DNA from: Filomicrobium sp.
GTDB lineage: Bacteria; Pseudomonadota; Alphaproteobacteria; Rhizobiales; Hyphomicrobiaceae
Assembly (NCBI GenBank): GCA_021775655.1
Contig: JAJFHK010000110.1
Location: 1 to 14,299, forward strand
DNA: 14,299 nucleotides
Reading direction: 5' to 3'
How positions within the stretch are numbered: position 1 is the stretch's first letter; each line of letters opens with the position of its first letter. A model generated the notes under the pieces. It saw nothing but the letters and a program-made list of their open reading frames with translations, was not told the DNA's origin and ran no database searches. The translations under genes were made by a program, and so were the position numbers. Below are positions 6,241 through 14,299 of this stretch, in pieces.

Positions 6241-6389
6241 TTAATAGTCTAGATGATGATAAGCCGGTAAGTATCAGAACTAAATAGAGTTAGCGCAGCG
6301 TCAATCACCGCGGACCGAGTTCTGACCGCTGCTGATGACTGCAATATGCCGTTGCAGCGCTAAGTGCGTATCGTAGGGACAAGCGGGTC

Positions 6390-7841
6390 ATGCTTCAGGA
6401 GGTCGGCCATACCGACAGGCGGTCGTTTCGAAGGTCCAACTTCACGATCGGTAAGGCAGGATTCAGTTTCACCGTCGTTGCTTTGGACGTATTGGTCATT
6501 GTTTTCGCGTCAACTCTGAGTGGCGCCATTTATCATTTAATCGGTTATGGCGTGATTGGTCCAGCCAGTGATTTCATAACCTACGGACTGCTTACCAGTG
6601 TCTGCTTCATTCTTCTTTTCGCCTACCGCGGCAGGTATGTCGTTGAAAGGTATTTGGACGGTACAAGCAGCTTCGTAGAGATCGTGGCTGTTTGGACCTA
6701 TGCCATACTCGCGATGACTCTCATTGGATTCTTGGCAAATGCCACTGACACAGCATCGCGTGGTTGGTTGCTTTCATTTTATGCGGGTGGTCTGGCTGCG
6801 CTCGCGCTTATGGATGATCGCTTGTACCAGTGGGTCGCACGCGCTGTCCGATCTGGTCTCGTCGCTCCACGGCGCTTGATGCTTGTCGGCGATGCCGAAC
6901 GACTTCCACGCTTTGTGGCCAAACTGCCCCACGAGGGCCTTGGGCTTGAGATCATCAATGCCATCTGCCTGCCGCCGCCCCAGGAATTGGCAGGTATGAA
7001 TGCGACGCAAGTCCGCGAATACCTACACGACGCCGTTGTAGGCGGCCGTGAAAGCATGATTAGTGACGTAGTCCTGTTAGTCGATCCTGGCCGCGACGAT
7101 TCACTGCGCCGAGTGACTGACGGTTTAATGGATCTTCCTGCTGCTATCCACCTGGGTGGATGGTCGCTAATCGAACGATTCCCTGGACTGCGTGCCGACC
7201 GCATCGGCCGGCTCAAGACCCTAACCCTGGTCAGATCCCCTCTGAGCGTATTTGAAAGCGTCGCCAAAAGATTGTTTGACGTCGGTCTTGCATTTGTTGC
7301 ACTCGCATTGGTCAGTCCAGTTCTGGTCCTGGCGGCAGTAGCGATCAAACTCGATAGCCCAGGTCCGGTATTCTTCCGGCAACGGCGGCGGGGGTTCAAT
7401 CAGCAGGAGTTTCGTATCTGGAAACTGCGCACGATGAGTTCGCTGGACGATGGAGAAGACGTTGTCCAGGCGACGAAAGGGGATGCGCGTATCACTCGGA
7501 TCGGCTCTTTCTTGAGATGCACAAACATTGACGAACTGCCCCAACTCTTCAACGTACTGCAGGGCGAGATGTCTCTGGTCGGCCCGCGTCCCCATGCGAT
7601 TGCCCACGACCGGCGGTACGAGCGGTCCATCGATCGATACGCCCAACGTCTGAATGTGAAGCCTGGCATCACAGGTTGGGCACAGGTTAACGGCTGCCGT
7701 GGTCCAACTGTCTCAGAACAGGCAATGAAAGATCGACTGCGATTTGATCTATACTATATCGACAATTGGTCTGTTGCATTCGACCTACTGATCCTTCTGA
7801 TGACAGTGGTCTCGCCACGCGCATACAGAAACGCAATCTGA
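6390..7841 (+). CDS. Undecaprenyl-phosphate sugar-1-phosphate transferase (initiating glycosyltransferase for exopolysaccharide)
   Basis: This membrane enzyme moves a sugar-1-phosphate (often glucose or galactose) from a UDP-sugar to undecaprenyl phosphate, the first step in building a lipid-linked polysaccharide repeat. The 483-residue length and layout match the WcaJ/ExoY-like polyprenyl glycosylphosphotransferases. There are four hydrophobic segments (about 27-52, 63-79, 97-116, 127-143), a central soluble Rossmann-like domain (RRLMLVGDAERLPR, 161-174), then a re-entrant helix and catalytic domain. Catalytic-domain motifs are KRLFDVGLAFVALALVSP (293-310), FRQRRRGFNQQEFRIWKLRTM (329-349), DELPQLFNVLQGEMSLVGPRP (381-401, with the Asp-Glu pair) and KPGITGWAQVNG (424-435). 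The start is an ATG at 6390 with AGGGA about ten bases upstream. No flippase, polymerase or other glycosyltransferase is in the window, so the sugar and the polymer are unknown. The gene is divergent from the CelD-like gene and convergent with purL. Confidence 0.93.
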   Translation: MLQEVGHTDRRSFRRSNFTIGKAGFSFTVVALDVLVIVFASTLSGAIYHLIGYGVIGPASDFITYGLLTSVCFILLFAYRGRYVVERYLDGTSSFVEIVAVWTYAILAMTLIGFLANATDTASRGWLLSFYAGGLAALALMDDRLYQWVARAVRSGLVAPRRLMLVGDAERLPRFVAKLPHEGLGLEIINAICLPPPQELAGMNATQVREYLHDAVVGGRESMISDVVLLVDPGRDDSLRRVTDGLMDLPAAIHLGGWSLIERFPGLRADRIGRLKTLTLVRSPLSVFESVAKRLFDVGLAFVALALVSPVLVLAAVAIKLDSPGPVFFRQRRRGFNQQEFRIWKLRTMSSLDDGEDVVQATKGDARITRIGSFLRCTNIDELPQLFNVLQGEMSLVGPRPHAIAHDRRYERSIDRYAQRLNVKPGITGWAQVNGCRGPTVSEQAMKDRLRFDLYYIDNWSVAFDLLILLMTVVSPRAYRNAI

Positions 7842-7964
7842 GCACTTCTGCGACGGTTGCATTGCGCCGCCGCGTAATGAACGAGCATTTGTGGCCTACG
7901 AATTTCCGTCGCCGGTTTACAGCTGCCGCGAAAGCTTGATCTTCCAATCGGCGCAAAAAAGAGA

Positions 7965-10172
7965 TTAGCCCATGTAACGTGGGAACCAACCCTCGTAAGC
8001 GGTCCTCAACTGAGCCAGCGGCAACTCCGCTTCACCCGGTTTCACAAGGGCCTCGCCGCCAGTCCGTCCAACGATACGGGCGGGAAGAGCCAAAAGCTTG
8101 GCACGCTCGATGATCCGCTCAGCTCGCGAAGGTTCGGCCGAGATAATGTACCGGCCCTGGTCTTCACCAAACCAGACAGCATGCTCAGGCAGACGCCCTT
8201 CGTATTCAAAGAGTTCGACACCAAGGTTTCCACCCAAAGCCATCTCGGCAATGGCAACGAGCAGCCCCCCGTCAGAACAGTCGTGCACCGTATCGATGCC
8301 ATCATCCCGAATGAGACTGCGAACGAGCCGGCCGGCCTTTATTTCCTCATTGAGTTCGACAGGAGGTGGCGCGCCATCAAGTCTACAGATAAAAATGTCC
8401 TGATACAGGGACTGCCCCAGCCAACCCTGCTCAGCTCCAATGACGATGAGAAGTTCGCCTTCCCGTTTCAAATCAAGTGAAGCAAGCAGCGAAACATCCG
8501 GCACGAGCCCGACCCCGCCGATCGCTGGAGTGGGCGGTATGCCGACGCCGTTCGTTTCGTTGTAAAGCGACACATTACCTGAGACGACCGGGTAGCCGAG
8601 CGCTTTGCAGGCTTCACCGATACCCTCAATCGCCCCAACGAACTGACCCATGATCTCCGGACGCTCAGGCGACGCAAAGTTGAGGTTATCAGTAATGGCC
8701 AACGGATCCGCGCCGATGGAAATCAGATTGCGCCAGGTTTCGACAACGGCCTGTTTGGCGCCCATTGCCGGATCGGCGGAAACATAACGCGGAGTCACAT
8801 CGCACGTAGCCGCGATGCCTTTGGCAGTACCGTGAACACGAACAACGGCCGCATCACCGCCTGGACGCTGCACAGTGTCACCCATCACCATGTGGTCGTA
8901 TTGTTCGTAGATCCAACGACGCGAACATAACTGATGGCTGCCAACCATTGTTTCCAGCGCTTCCAGCATGCCGCCTTTTGGTGCTGCGACCCATTGCGGA
9001 AGCAGGGCCCGTTTCGGAGGAGTCAGTTCATCCGGCCGCTGATAAAGAGGTGCGGAATCGGCCAGAGTCGCAACCGGGATATCCGCTTCGACCGTGCCGT
9101 GATGCGAAACAACCATGCGGCCGGTATCGGTGGTCTTACCGATCACGGCGAAATCCAAACCCCACTTCTCGAAGACCGCTTCGGCTGCGGGCTCTGAACC
9201 TGGACGCAACACCATGAGCATCCGTTCCTGGCTTTCCGACAGCATCATTTCGTACGCCGTCATGCCTTCTTCGCGCTGCGGCACCTTGTCGAGATCAAGC
9301 TGAATACCGACCCCACCTTTGTCAGCCATCTCAGCCGTCGACGAAGTCAATCCGGCAGCGCCCATATCCTGTATGGCGATGATTGCATCCGAGGCCATAA
9401 GTTCGAGGCAGGCTTCGATGAGAAGCTTCTCTGTGAACGGGTCGCCAACCTGAACAGTGGGCCGCTTCTCATCTGAATTTTCATCGAATTCGGCTGACGC
9501 CATTGTCGCGCCGTGGATTCCATCCCGCCCGGTTTTGGAACCGACGTAGACGACGGGCAATCCGACACCCTTGGCCGCAGAATAGAAAATCTTATCTGTC
9601 CGAGCCAATCCAACGCACATGGCATTGACGAGGATGTTGTTATTGTAGCCGGCATCGAAATTTGTTTCACCGCCAACGGTCGGAACGCCGACACAGTTGC
9701 CGTAACCGCCGATGCCTGCGACCACTCCGGAGACGAGATGGCGGGTCTTGGGATGATCGGGGTCCCCGAAACGCAAGGCGTTGAGATTGGCAACCGGGCG
9801 TGCACCCATTGTGAAGACATCGCGCATGATGCCTCCGACCCCTGTGGCCGCTCCTTGGTAGGGTTCGATGTAACTTGGGTGGTTATGGCTCTCCATCTTG
9901 AAGTCGGCCGCCCAACCATCGCCGAGATCAACAATGCCCGCGTTTTCGCCTGGCCCTTGAATCACCTGCGGCCCGGACACCGGCAAAGTCTTCAGCCAAT
10001 AGCGCGAGGATTTGTAGGAGCAGTGCTCCGACCACATAACCGAGAATATGCCAAGCTCGGTCACAGTCGGCTCGCGGCCCATGATTTCGAGCAGCCGCCG
10101 GTACTCATCCGGCTTGAGACCATGCTCGACGATAAGTTCAGGGGTAATCACGGACGATGTCGCTTCGGTCAT
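7965..10172 (-). CDS. purL: Phosphoribosylformylglycinamidine synthase subunit PurL
   Basis: PurL carries out the fourth step of de novo purine synthesis, turning FGAR into FGAM with ATP and ammonia. In this small form the ammonia comes from PurQ in a complex with PurS. The 735 residues fit the small PurL family. Landmarks from the chosen start are [11 protein letters not shown] (47-57, catalytic histidine region), [23 protein letters not shown] (92-114, the family signature), [25 protein letters not shown], a second catalytic half with ITDNLNF and [13 protein letters not shown], and [16 protein letters not shown]. The ATG at 10170-10172 was chosen because AGGA lies five bases upstream and the protein begins at the usual N terminus. 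A GTG frame extends to 10283 but adds 37 unrelated residues. purQ and purS are not in the window. Confidence 0.97.
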   Translation of the reverse strand: MTEATSSVITPELIVEHGLKPDEYRRLLEIMGREPTVTELGIFSVMWSEHCSYKSSRYWLKTLPVSGPQVIQGPGENAGIVDLGDGWAADFKMESHNHPSYIEPYQGAATGVGGIMRDVFTMGARPVANLNALRFGDPDHPKTRHLVSGVVAGIGGYGNCVGVPTVGGETNFDAGYNNNILVNAMCVGLARTDKIFYSAAKGVGLPVVYVGSKTGRDGIHGATMASAEFDENSDEKRPTVQVGDPFTEKLLIEACLELMASDAIIAIQDMGAAGLTSSTAEMADKGGVGIQLDLDKVPQREEGMTAYEMMLSESQERMLMVLRPGSEPAAEAVFEKWGLDFAVIGKTTDTGRMVVSHHGTVEADIPVATLADSAPLYQRPDELTPPKRALLPQWVAAPKGGMLEALETMVGSHQLCSRRWIYEQYDHMVMGDTVQRPGGDAAVVRVHGTAKGIAATCDVTPRYVSADPAMGAKQAVVETWRNLISIGADPLAITDNLNFASPERPEIMGQFVGAIEGIGEACKALGYPVVSGNVSLYNETNGVGIPPTPAIGGVGLVPDVSLLASLDLKREGELLIVIGAEQGWLGQSLYQDIFICRLDGAPPPVELNEEIKAGRLVRSLIRDDGIDTVHDCSDGGLLVAIAEMALGGNLGVELFEYEGRLPEHAVWFGEDQGRYIISAEPSRAERIIERAKLLALPARIVGRTGGEALVKPGEAELPLAQLRTAYEGWFPRYMG

Positions 10173-10413
10173 GGTGGTCCTGATAATTGCCTGCGATCCG
10201 CTCGCAGCAAGGCCAATATGGCGGCTCGGCGCATGCTTATAGCCGTGCCAACCGCAATTGTCTTGTCTCCGTGGCGAGATCACGCCAGGCAGCCAAAACT
10301 TTACACAGGCTTATAAGTCCCTGAGCAAACGCGTCTGTAACCGCCGACCCTATCCGCCCACTCTGGTAGTCAGACAACGCTTCGATAAGGTGGTCGCTTG
10401 AAATACCGCAGGT
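10173..10413. other. Intergenic region mutA-purL (241 bp), likely purL leader/promoter
   Basis: This region lies between the mutA stop and the purL start, both on the minus strand. It is long enough for purL to have its own promoter. One candidate on the minus strand is TTGCTC, 17 bases, then TGTAAA, running through about 10297-10326, but the match is weak. No clear intrinsic terminator for mutA and no recognised riboswitch is seen. Confidence 0.35.
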
Positions 10414-12378
10414 TCAGTTCTTCATAAGCTGGTCCTGCATGTCGGACAGAAATGCCAGCATGTCTTGCCCTGCAAACACGAACGTATCGACGCCGCTGTC
10501 TTTCAGCGATGCTTCCAGATCGTCACCAGGGCGCCCGGCAAGTAGGACGCGACTGGCACCTGCCTCCTTGAGCGCTAAGACTGTCTCATAACCCAGGTCT
10601 CCATAGATTTCATCCGACGAACATATGCATGCCGCCAGTGCGCCTGAGTCTTGGAAAGCTGCCTTGACTTCGTCTGCTGAGGCATAACCTTCGCTTGTCA
10701 AAGCTTCGATACCACCTGCGGCAAGCAGGTTTTTGATCCATGTCGACCGAGCTGTATGCGCCGCAATCGGTCCTAGGCTCGCGAGAAACACTTGCGGATA
10801 CGTTCCTGAACTTTCTTTATGAGCTTCTGCTTTATCGCGGAGCGTTTCAAATGGTTCGGCCAGACGCCCAGATGGCAGCGCTGAAGCCTGTATCGTTGCA
10901 GCAGGACCCGGAGTGACGTCGCCGATTGAGGCACCGCCAACAAGTGCAGCGATCAGATCGGCAAACACCAGATCCGGATTGCTTGCGCCACCAGTAGGAA
11001 CGCCTCGCGTAGGATCAGATTCAACTTCGAGCACATCGACGCCGCCCTCGCCAAGTAGTGGGAATTCGCTGGTCCCAGTAATTGCGGCTTTGCGACGAGC
11101 GATGTCCTTTTCGCGTGCCGCGCTAACGTCAGCGATCAATGATTGGATGTGTCCGGTTTTTAGGCTTTCGACGATGCCTCCCTTGGACTCAATATCCTGG
11201 AAGAGCGCCCAAGCCACGCCGGCAAGTTCGTCGGTCAGCGCCTCATAACCGCCTGCTCCGGCGGCAGGGTCTGCAACCCGCCAGAGATTGGATTCTTCCA
11301 GCAACACGCTTTGAGTATTGCGCGCGATCCGCCGCGAGAATCCATCCGGTAGGCCCAGCGCCATCGTATGCGGGAGGACCGTCATGGAATTTGCACCACC
11401 AACTCCCGCGGCAAACGTCGCCATCGTACCTCGAAGCATGTTCACCCACGAATCGCGCTGTGTGACCATGCGCCAAGCTGATTCAGCGTTGATCCAAATG
11501 GGTTGTGACGGAATTCCACTTGCCTCCTCAACTCGCGCCCACAATCGGCGCACGGCGCGCAGCTTCGCCATTCCCAGGAACTGATCGGCATCTATGGCAT
11601 GCGTGAACGAAATGGCCTTACGGGCTTGCGCCCCTTCGAGCCCATTCGCGGTTAGCGCTCTGAGATAAGCCACCCCCGTCGCAACCGCGACTGCAAGTTC
11701 CTGGGCTTCGGATGCCCCTGCTTCGTGGTAGGGGCGCGTGTCGCAAGTGAGGAATGGCCCTGTAAACCCCTTAGCCATGAGCGCTTGCACGGCATCGGCC
11801 AAGCGCTTGCCGATGGTCCCCCAGTCGGCAGCCAGCACACCTCTGTGAGCTAGATTGCCAAGCGGGTCGATACCGAAATCAATACTGCAATCGCCAGGCT
11901 TCATGCCGCGCTTCTCGACAAGCGCGGCGACCAGTGCCGCATTAATACGGCCCGCTGGTGCCGGATCGACGCGCAGCCTAATCATTTCAAGCGCGACACC
12001 GTTCAGTGCGGAATCGAGTTGGTCGACAGTTTCCCCGGTTAGGCCATATCCGCGAGCCGAAAGACTACCCGGAAAGACCAGCGTGAGAGAGTCGACCCCA
12101 TTCTTGAGGTCTTCCAAAGCCTGAGTTGACGCAGTGTCGGCATCTGGTTGATCCACCCGTGCTGATATCCGCCAGGGTTGACCTGCGGTTTCGCCGCTGA
12201 TCGACGTAGCACCAATGCGGCCAGGATAGAGCGGGGCGATTGCCAGCCCGTCCGCGGTCTTGGAAACAAGCCTCTTCTCAAAGTCGCCACCCTTGAGTGC
12301 CTTATCGACAAGTGCGCGCCAATCGGCTTCTCTCGGTTGTGGGAAATCGGAGGCAAGTGACAAGATTTCAGCGCTCAT
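10414..12378 (-). CDS. mutA: Methylmalonyl-CoA mutase small (beta) subunit
   Basis: This 654-residue protein is a homologue of the non-catalytic small subunit of heterodimeric methylmalonyl-CoA mutase, which interconverts succinyl-CoA and (R)-methylmalonyl-CoA in propionate and glyoxylate-regeneration metabolism. The TIM-barrel domain spans about residues 20-450 (FTHAIDADQFLGMAKLRAVRRLW, GGANSMTVLPHT, RIARNTQSVLLEES). The C-terminal flavodoxin-like B12-binding domain (about 525-654) is degenerate: LGPIAAHTARSTW (535-547) stands where the large subunit has the cobalt-ligating D-x-H-x-x-G. That absence is the hallmark of the small subunit and is not a defect. The start is an ATG at 12376-12378 with AGGAAGG about ten bases upstream. 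The large subunit gene is not adjacent on either side. The downstream gene on the same strand is purL, 241 bases away, and is probably a separate unit. Confidence 0.93.
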   Translation of the reverse strand: MSAEILSLASDFPQPREADWRALVDKALKGGDFEKRLVSKTADGLAIAPLYPGRIGATSISGETAGQPWRISARVDQPDADTASTQALEDLKNGVDSLTLVFPGSLSARGYGLTGETVDQLDSALNGVALEMIRLRVDPAPAGRINAALVAALVEKRGMKPGDCSIDFGIDPLGNLAHRGVLAADWGTIGKRLADAVQALMAKGFTGPFLTCDTRPYHEAGASEAQELAVAVATGVAYLRALTANGLEGAQARKAISFTHAIDADQFLGMAKLRAVRRLWARVEEASGIPSQPIWINAESAWRMVTQRDSWVNMLRGTMATFAAGVGGANSMTVLPHTMALGLPDGFSRRIARNTQSVLLEESNLWRVADPAAGAGGYEALTDELAGVAWALFQDIESKGGIVESLKTGHIQSLIADVSAAREKDIARRKAAITGTSEFPLLGEGGVDVLEVESDPTRGVPTGGASNPDLVFADLIAALVGGASIGDVTPGPAATIQASALPSGRLAEPFETLRDKAEAHKESSGTYPQVFLASLGPIAAHTARSTWIKNLLAAGGIEALTSEGYASADEVKAAFQDSGALAACICSSDEIYGDLGYETVLALKEAGASRVLLAGRPGDDLEASLKDSGVDTFVFAGQDMLAFLSDMQDQLMKN

Positions 12379-12722
12379 TCGGCGGCGACCTTCCTATGCG
12401 TTAGACGGCCAGCGCGGCATCTGGCCGACCAGTGCTGCGCTGCAACGGAGCCACCCTAAACCTTCCGAGCGCTTCCGCAAATTCCAGCCTTCGACTAACC
12501 CCAGACACGGTTTGCTTCCCAAGTTGCCCTTATTAACGGGGCGCTCGCGAACAACTGTTTGCCAACAAAAGCTGTTGGTCGCACAGGCAACTGCTGTTTT
12601 CTTTTCACCCACAACTATGCGATGACGCTCGCAAGCCCCGGGGAATCGGGGATTCGCTACGGCGCCGGCTTCTCAGCTGCGTCCGCCAAAAATGGCAAGT
12701 GAACAGCGAAGAGGTGAGAGCA
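12379..12722. other. Divergent intergenic region mutA / DUF853 ATPase (about 340 bp)
   Basis: This region should hold the promoters of both divergent genes, but I cannot assign convincing -35 and -10 boxes. It contains a small perfect hairpin, CCAACA (12562-12567) with TGTTGG (12573-12578) around AAAGC. T-rich sequence comes about 18 bases later, too far for a normal terminator. GAGGTGA at 12711-12717 is the ribosome binding site of the downstream gene. No small gene is supported. Confidence 0.4.
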
Positions 12723-14243
12723 ATGACCGGATCTATGCTGCAGGACGGCAAAATCTATCTCGGCACCAGCGTAAAGCCAGAGTACCTGGACCTTAAACTT
12801 GCCAACCGCCATGGCCTGATCACTGGCGCCACGGGTACGGGTAAGACGGTTTCGCTTCAGATACTGGCCGAAGGCTTCTCGAAAGCCGGCGTTCCGGTCT
12901 TCGCTGCCGATATCAAGGGAGACTTGTCCGGCATTGCCAAGGCCGGCACACCGAAAGACTTCATCGTCAAGCGCAACGAGAAGATCGGCCTGACGGAATA
13001 CCAGAACACCGCCTTTCCGACGATATTCTGGGACGTCTTTGGTGAGCACGGCCACCCGATCCGGGCCACGGTCGCAGACATGGGGCCTTTGCTGCTGTCA
13101 CGGCTGATGGAACTCAACGAAGTTCAGGAAGGCGTCCTCAACATCGTTTTCAGAGTTGCCGCCGACGAAATCGAAGCTGGGAACAAGGAATTCCTACTCC
13201 TTGATCTAAAGGATCTGCGCTCCGCCCTGAACAATGTCGGTGACCGCGCAAAGGAACTTTCCAGCCAATACGGCAACATCGCTTCCTCCTCTGTTGGGGC
13301 AATCCAGCGAAGACTCCTGGTTCTCGAGGAACAAGGCGCCGATAAGTTCTTTGGCGAGCCGGCTCTCAAAATCGATGACATCATGCGCGTCAGCATGGAC
13401 GGCCGCGGCATTGTGAATCTATTGGCCGCCGAGAAGCTCATGCAGAGCCCGAAGCTCTATTCGACGTTTCTATTATGGCTTCTGACCACACTTTGGCAGC
13501 ATCTGCCTGAAGTCGGAGATCAGCCCAAACCGAAGCTCGTGTTCTTCTTCGATGAGGCCCACCTTCTCTTCGACGAGGCTCCCAAGGCTCTCCTTCAGCG
13601 AATTGAACAAGTCGCCAGGCTGATCCGCTCCAAGGGCGTCGGTGTCTATTTCATCACCCAGAATCCGCTCGACGTGCCTGATACCGTATCTTCGCAGCTC
13701 GGCAACCGCGTTCAGCACCAATTGCGCGCCTTCACACCCAAGGAGCGAAAGTCCGTCAAGGCGGCCGCAGCTACGTTCCGACCTAACCCCGATATCGACA
13801 CCGAGCGCACCATCCTTGAACTCGGAATTGGTGAAGCCCTCGTTTCAACGCTTGAAAACAAGGGTGAACCGTCGGTCGTCCAACGCACAATGATCCGTCC
13901 ACCAGAAGGGCAAATCGGACCGTTGACGCCCGAGGAACGCGCCACACTGATGCAGCGCAGCCCGGTGTCCGGCAAATACGATACCGCGGTCGACCGTGAA
14001 AGCGCCCACGAGCTTCTTGCCGAACGCGCAGCCGAACTCGCCAAGAAGGAAGAAGAACTTAAAGCCGAAGCCGAAGCTGGCGGTGGCTGGGGAGAGAGCC
14101 TTGGCAAAAGCATCTTCGGGCGAGGCCCCCGGGGCGGAAAATCCATGGCCGAGCAGGCAGCCAGCTATGCCTCAAAATCGATAATGCGCAGAATGATAAG
14201 CCAAATCGTCAGAACGGCACTCAAGGGCCTGCGGCTGCGCTGA
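12723..14243 (+). CDS. HerA-like/DUF853 (YjgR family) P-loop ATPase
   Basis: This 506-residue ATPase belongs to the HerA/FtsK-like P-loop superfamily, DUF853 (YjgR) group. Visible parts are an N-terminal strand (GKIYLGTSV), Walker A GATGTGKT (35-42), the block FAADIKGDLSGIAKAG (60-75) typical of this group, Walker B KLVFFFDEAH (271-280), the sensor-like ITQNPLDVPD (311-320) and a likely arginine-finger region QLGNRVQHQLRAF (325-337). The C terminus has a charged helix (about 425-452), a glycine-rich linker and a basic amphipathic end. The precise role is not established; relatives are predicted DNA- or envelope-associated ATPases. The ATG at 12723-12725 was chosen because GAGGTGA lies five bases upstream. 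An in-frame GTG at 12699 has no comparable site. No nuclease such as NurA is adjacent, so a HerA-NurA role is not supported. Confidence 0.9.
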   Translation: MTGSMLQDGKIYLGTSVKPEYLDLKLANRHGLITGATGTGKTVSLQILAEGFSKAGVPVFAADIKGDLSGIAKAGTPKDFIVKRNEKIGLTEYQNTAFPTIFWDVFGEHGHPIRATVADMGPLLLSRLMELNEVQEGVLNIVFRVAADEIEAGNKEFLLLDLKDLRSALNNVGDRAKELSSQYGNIASSSVGAIQRRLLVLEEQGADKFFGEPALKIDDIMRVSMDGRGIVNLLAAEKLMQSPKLYSTFLLWLLTTLWQHLPEVGDQPKPKLVFFFDEAHLLFDEAPKALLQRIEQVARLIRSKGVGVYFITQNPLDVPDTVSSQLGNRVQHQLRAFTPKERKSVKAAAATFRPNPDIDTERTILELGIGEALVSTLENKGEPSVVQRTMIRPPEGQIGPLTPEERATLMQRSPVSGKYDTAVDRESAHELLAERAAELAKKEEELKAEAEAGGGWGESLGKSIFGRGPRGGKSMAEQAASYASKSIMRRMISQIVRTALKGLRLR

Positions 14244-14299
14244 ACAGACGCGGCGTTGGCTTTGACCGAGGACAAAAGCCGCTTGCAGTGATCGTGGCA

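Larger units (their letters stand above)
5726..6389. other. Long divergent intergenic region (about 660 bp), no convincing gene
   Basis: This region separates the CelD-like gene (-) from the sugar transferase (+). Short frames exist on both strands, but none has a good ribosome binding site or protein-like composition. The segment has mixed composition, with an AT-richer stretch near 6235-6290. It contains a hairpin region at 6133-6156 and two possible rightward promoters (6055-6082 and 6212-6240). A long untranslated leader, a small RNA or remnants of lost genes are all possible; the sequence alone does not decide. Confidence 0.5.

Noticed and set aside
7850..7912. GCGACGG and CCGTCGC as a possible convergent terminator between the sugar transferase and purL
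   Set aside because: The 7-bp arms are about 50 bases apart with no T run after either side, too loose for an intrinsic terminator.
10173..10283. N-terminal extension of PurL by 37 residues from a GTG
   Set aside because: The extra residues do not look like PurL, and the ATG at 10170-10172 has a well-placed AGGA.
9513..10316. A 267-codon plus-strand frame
   Set aside because: It is fully antisense to the well-supported purL gene and its leader, with no family motif.
14244..14299. Possible start of a further gene at the right edge
   Set aside because: Only 56 bases remain; the TTG-started frame there ends after a few codons and the later GTG cannot be assessed.

Overview
The window looks like ordinary chromosomal DNA from an alphaproteobacterium, most likely of the Hyphomicrobiales (Rhizobiales) type. 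The evidence is moderately high GC, a Rhizobiales-style LipB motif, a KKPAA-rich histone H1-like protein, a PurL of about 735 residues (the small form that needs PurS and PurQ), a CelD-type acyltransferase, and a methylmalonyl-CoA mutase small subunit. I cannot name the genus. There is no insertion sequence, CRISPR array, phage gene or integration site. Most genes are housekeeping or envelope genes, and I do not claim a new system.

Layout, left to right. Bases 3-128 hold the tail of a probable membrane protein (+) that overlaps the 3' end of lipB (-). A minus-strand intrinsic terminator and a tRNA-Leu(GAG) gene (+) follow. Next is a minus-strand block, read right to left: a histone H1-like DNA-binding protein, a small exported protein whose start codon abuts the histone stop codon, and a secreted NamZ/DUF1343 exo-N-acetylmuramidase. 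A LysR-family regulator is divergent from the histone gene. The 180 bp between them carry several precise dyads and are the most regulation-rich spot in the window.

The LysR gene converges on a CelD/BcsL-like GNAT acyltransferase (-). About 660 bp without a convincing gene separate that from a divergent undecaprenyl-phosphate sugar transferase (+). The pair suggests a small surface-polysaccharide locus. The right half holds purL (-; purine synthesis), mutA (-; methylmalonyl-CoA mutase small subunit with a degenerate cobalamin-binding domain and no mutB beside it) and a divergent HerA-like/DUF853 ATPase (+). Only about 55 bp follow that gene.

Three functional themes can be inferred: envelope work (NamZ, exported protein, CelD-like protein, sugar transferase), nucleoid organisation with a neighbouring regulator (H1-like and LysR), and core metabolism (LipB, PurL, MutA). 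Several start codons were moved from the longest possible frame because a clear Shine-Dalgarno sequence or signal peptide favours an internal start: NamZ, H1-like, PurL and DUF853.
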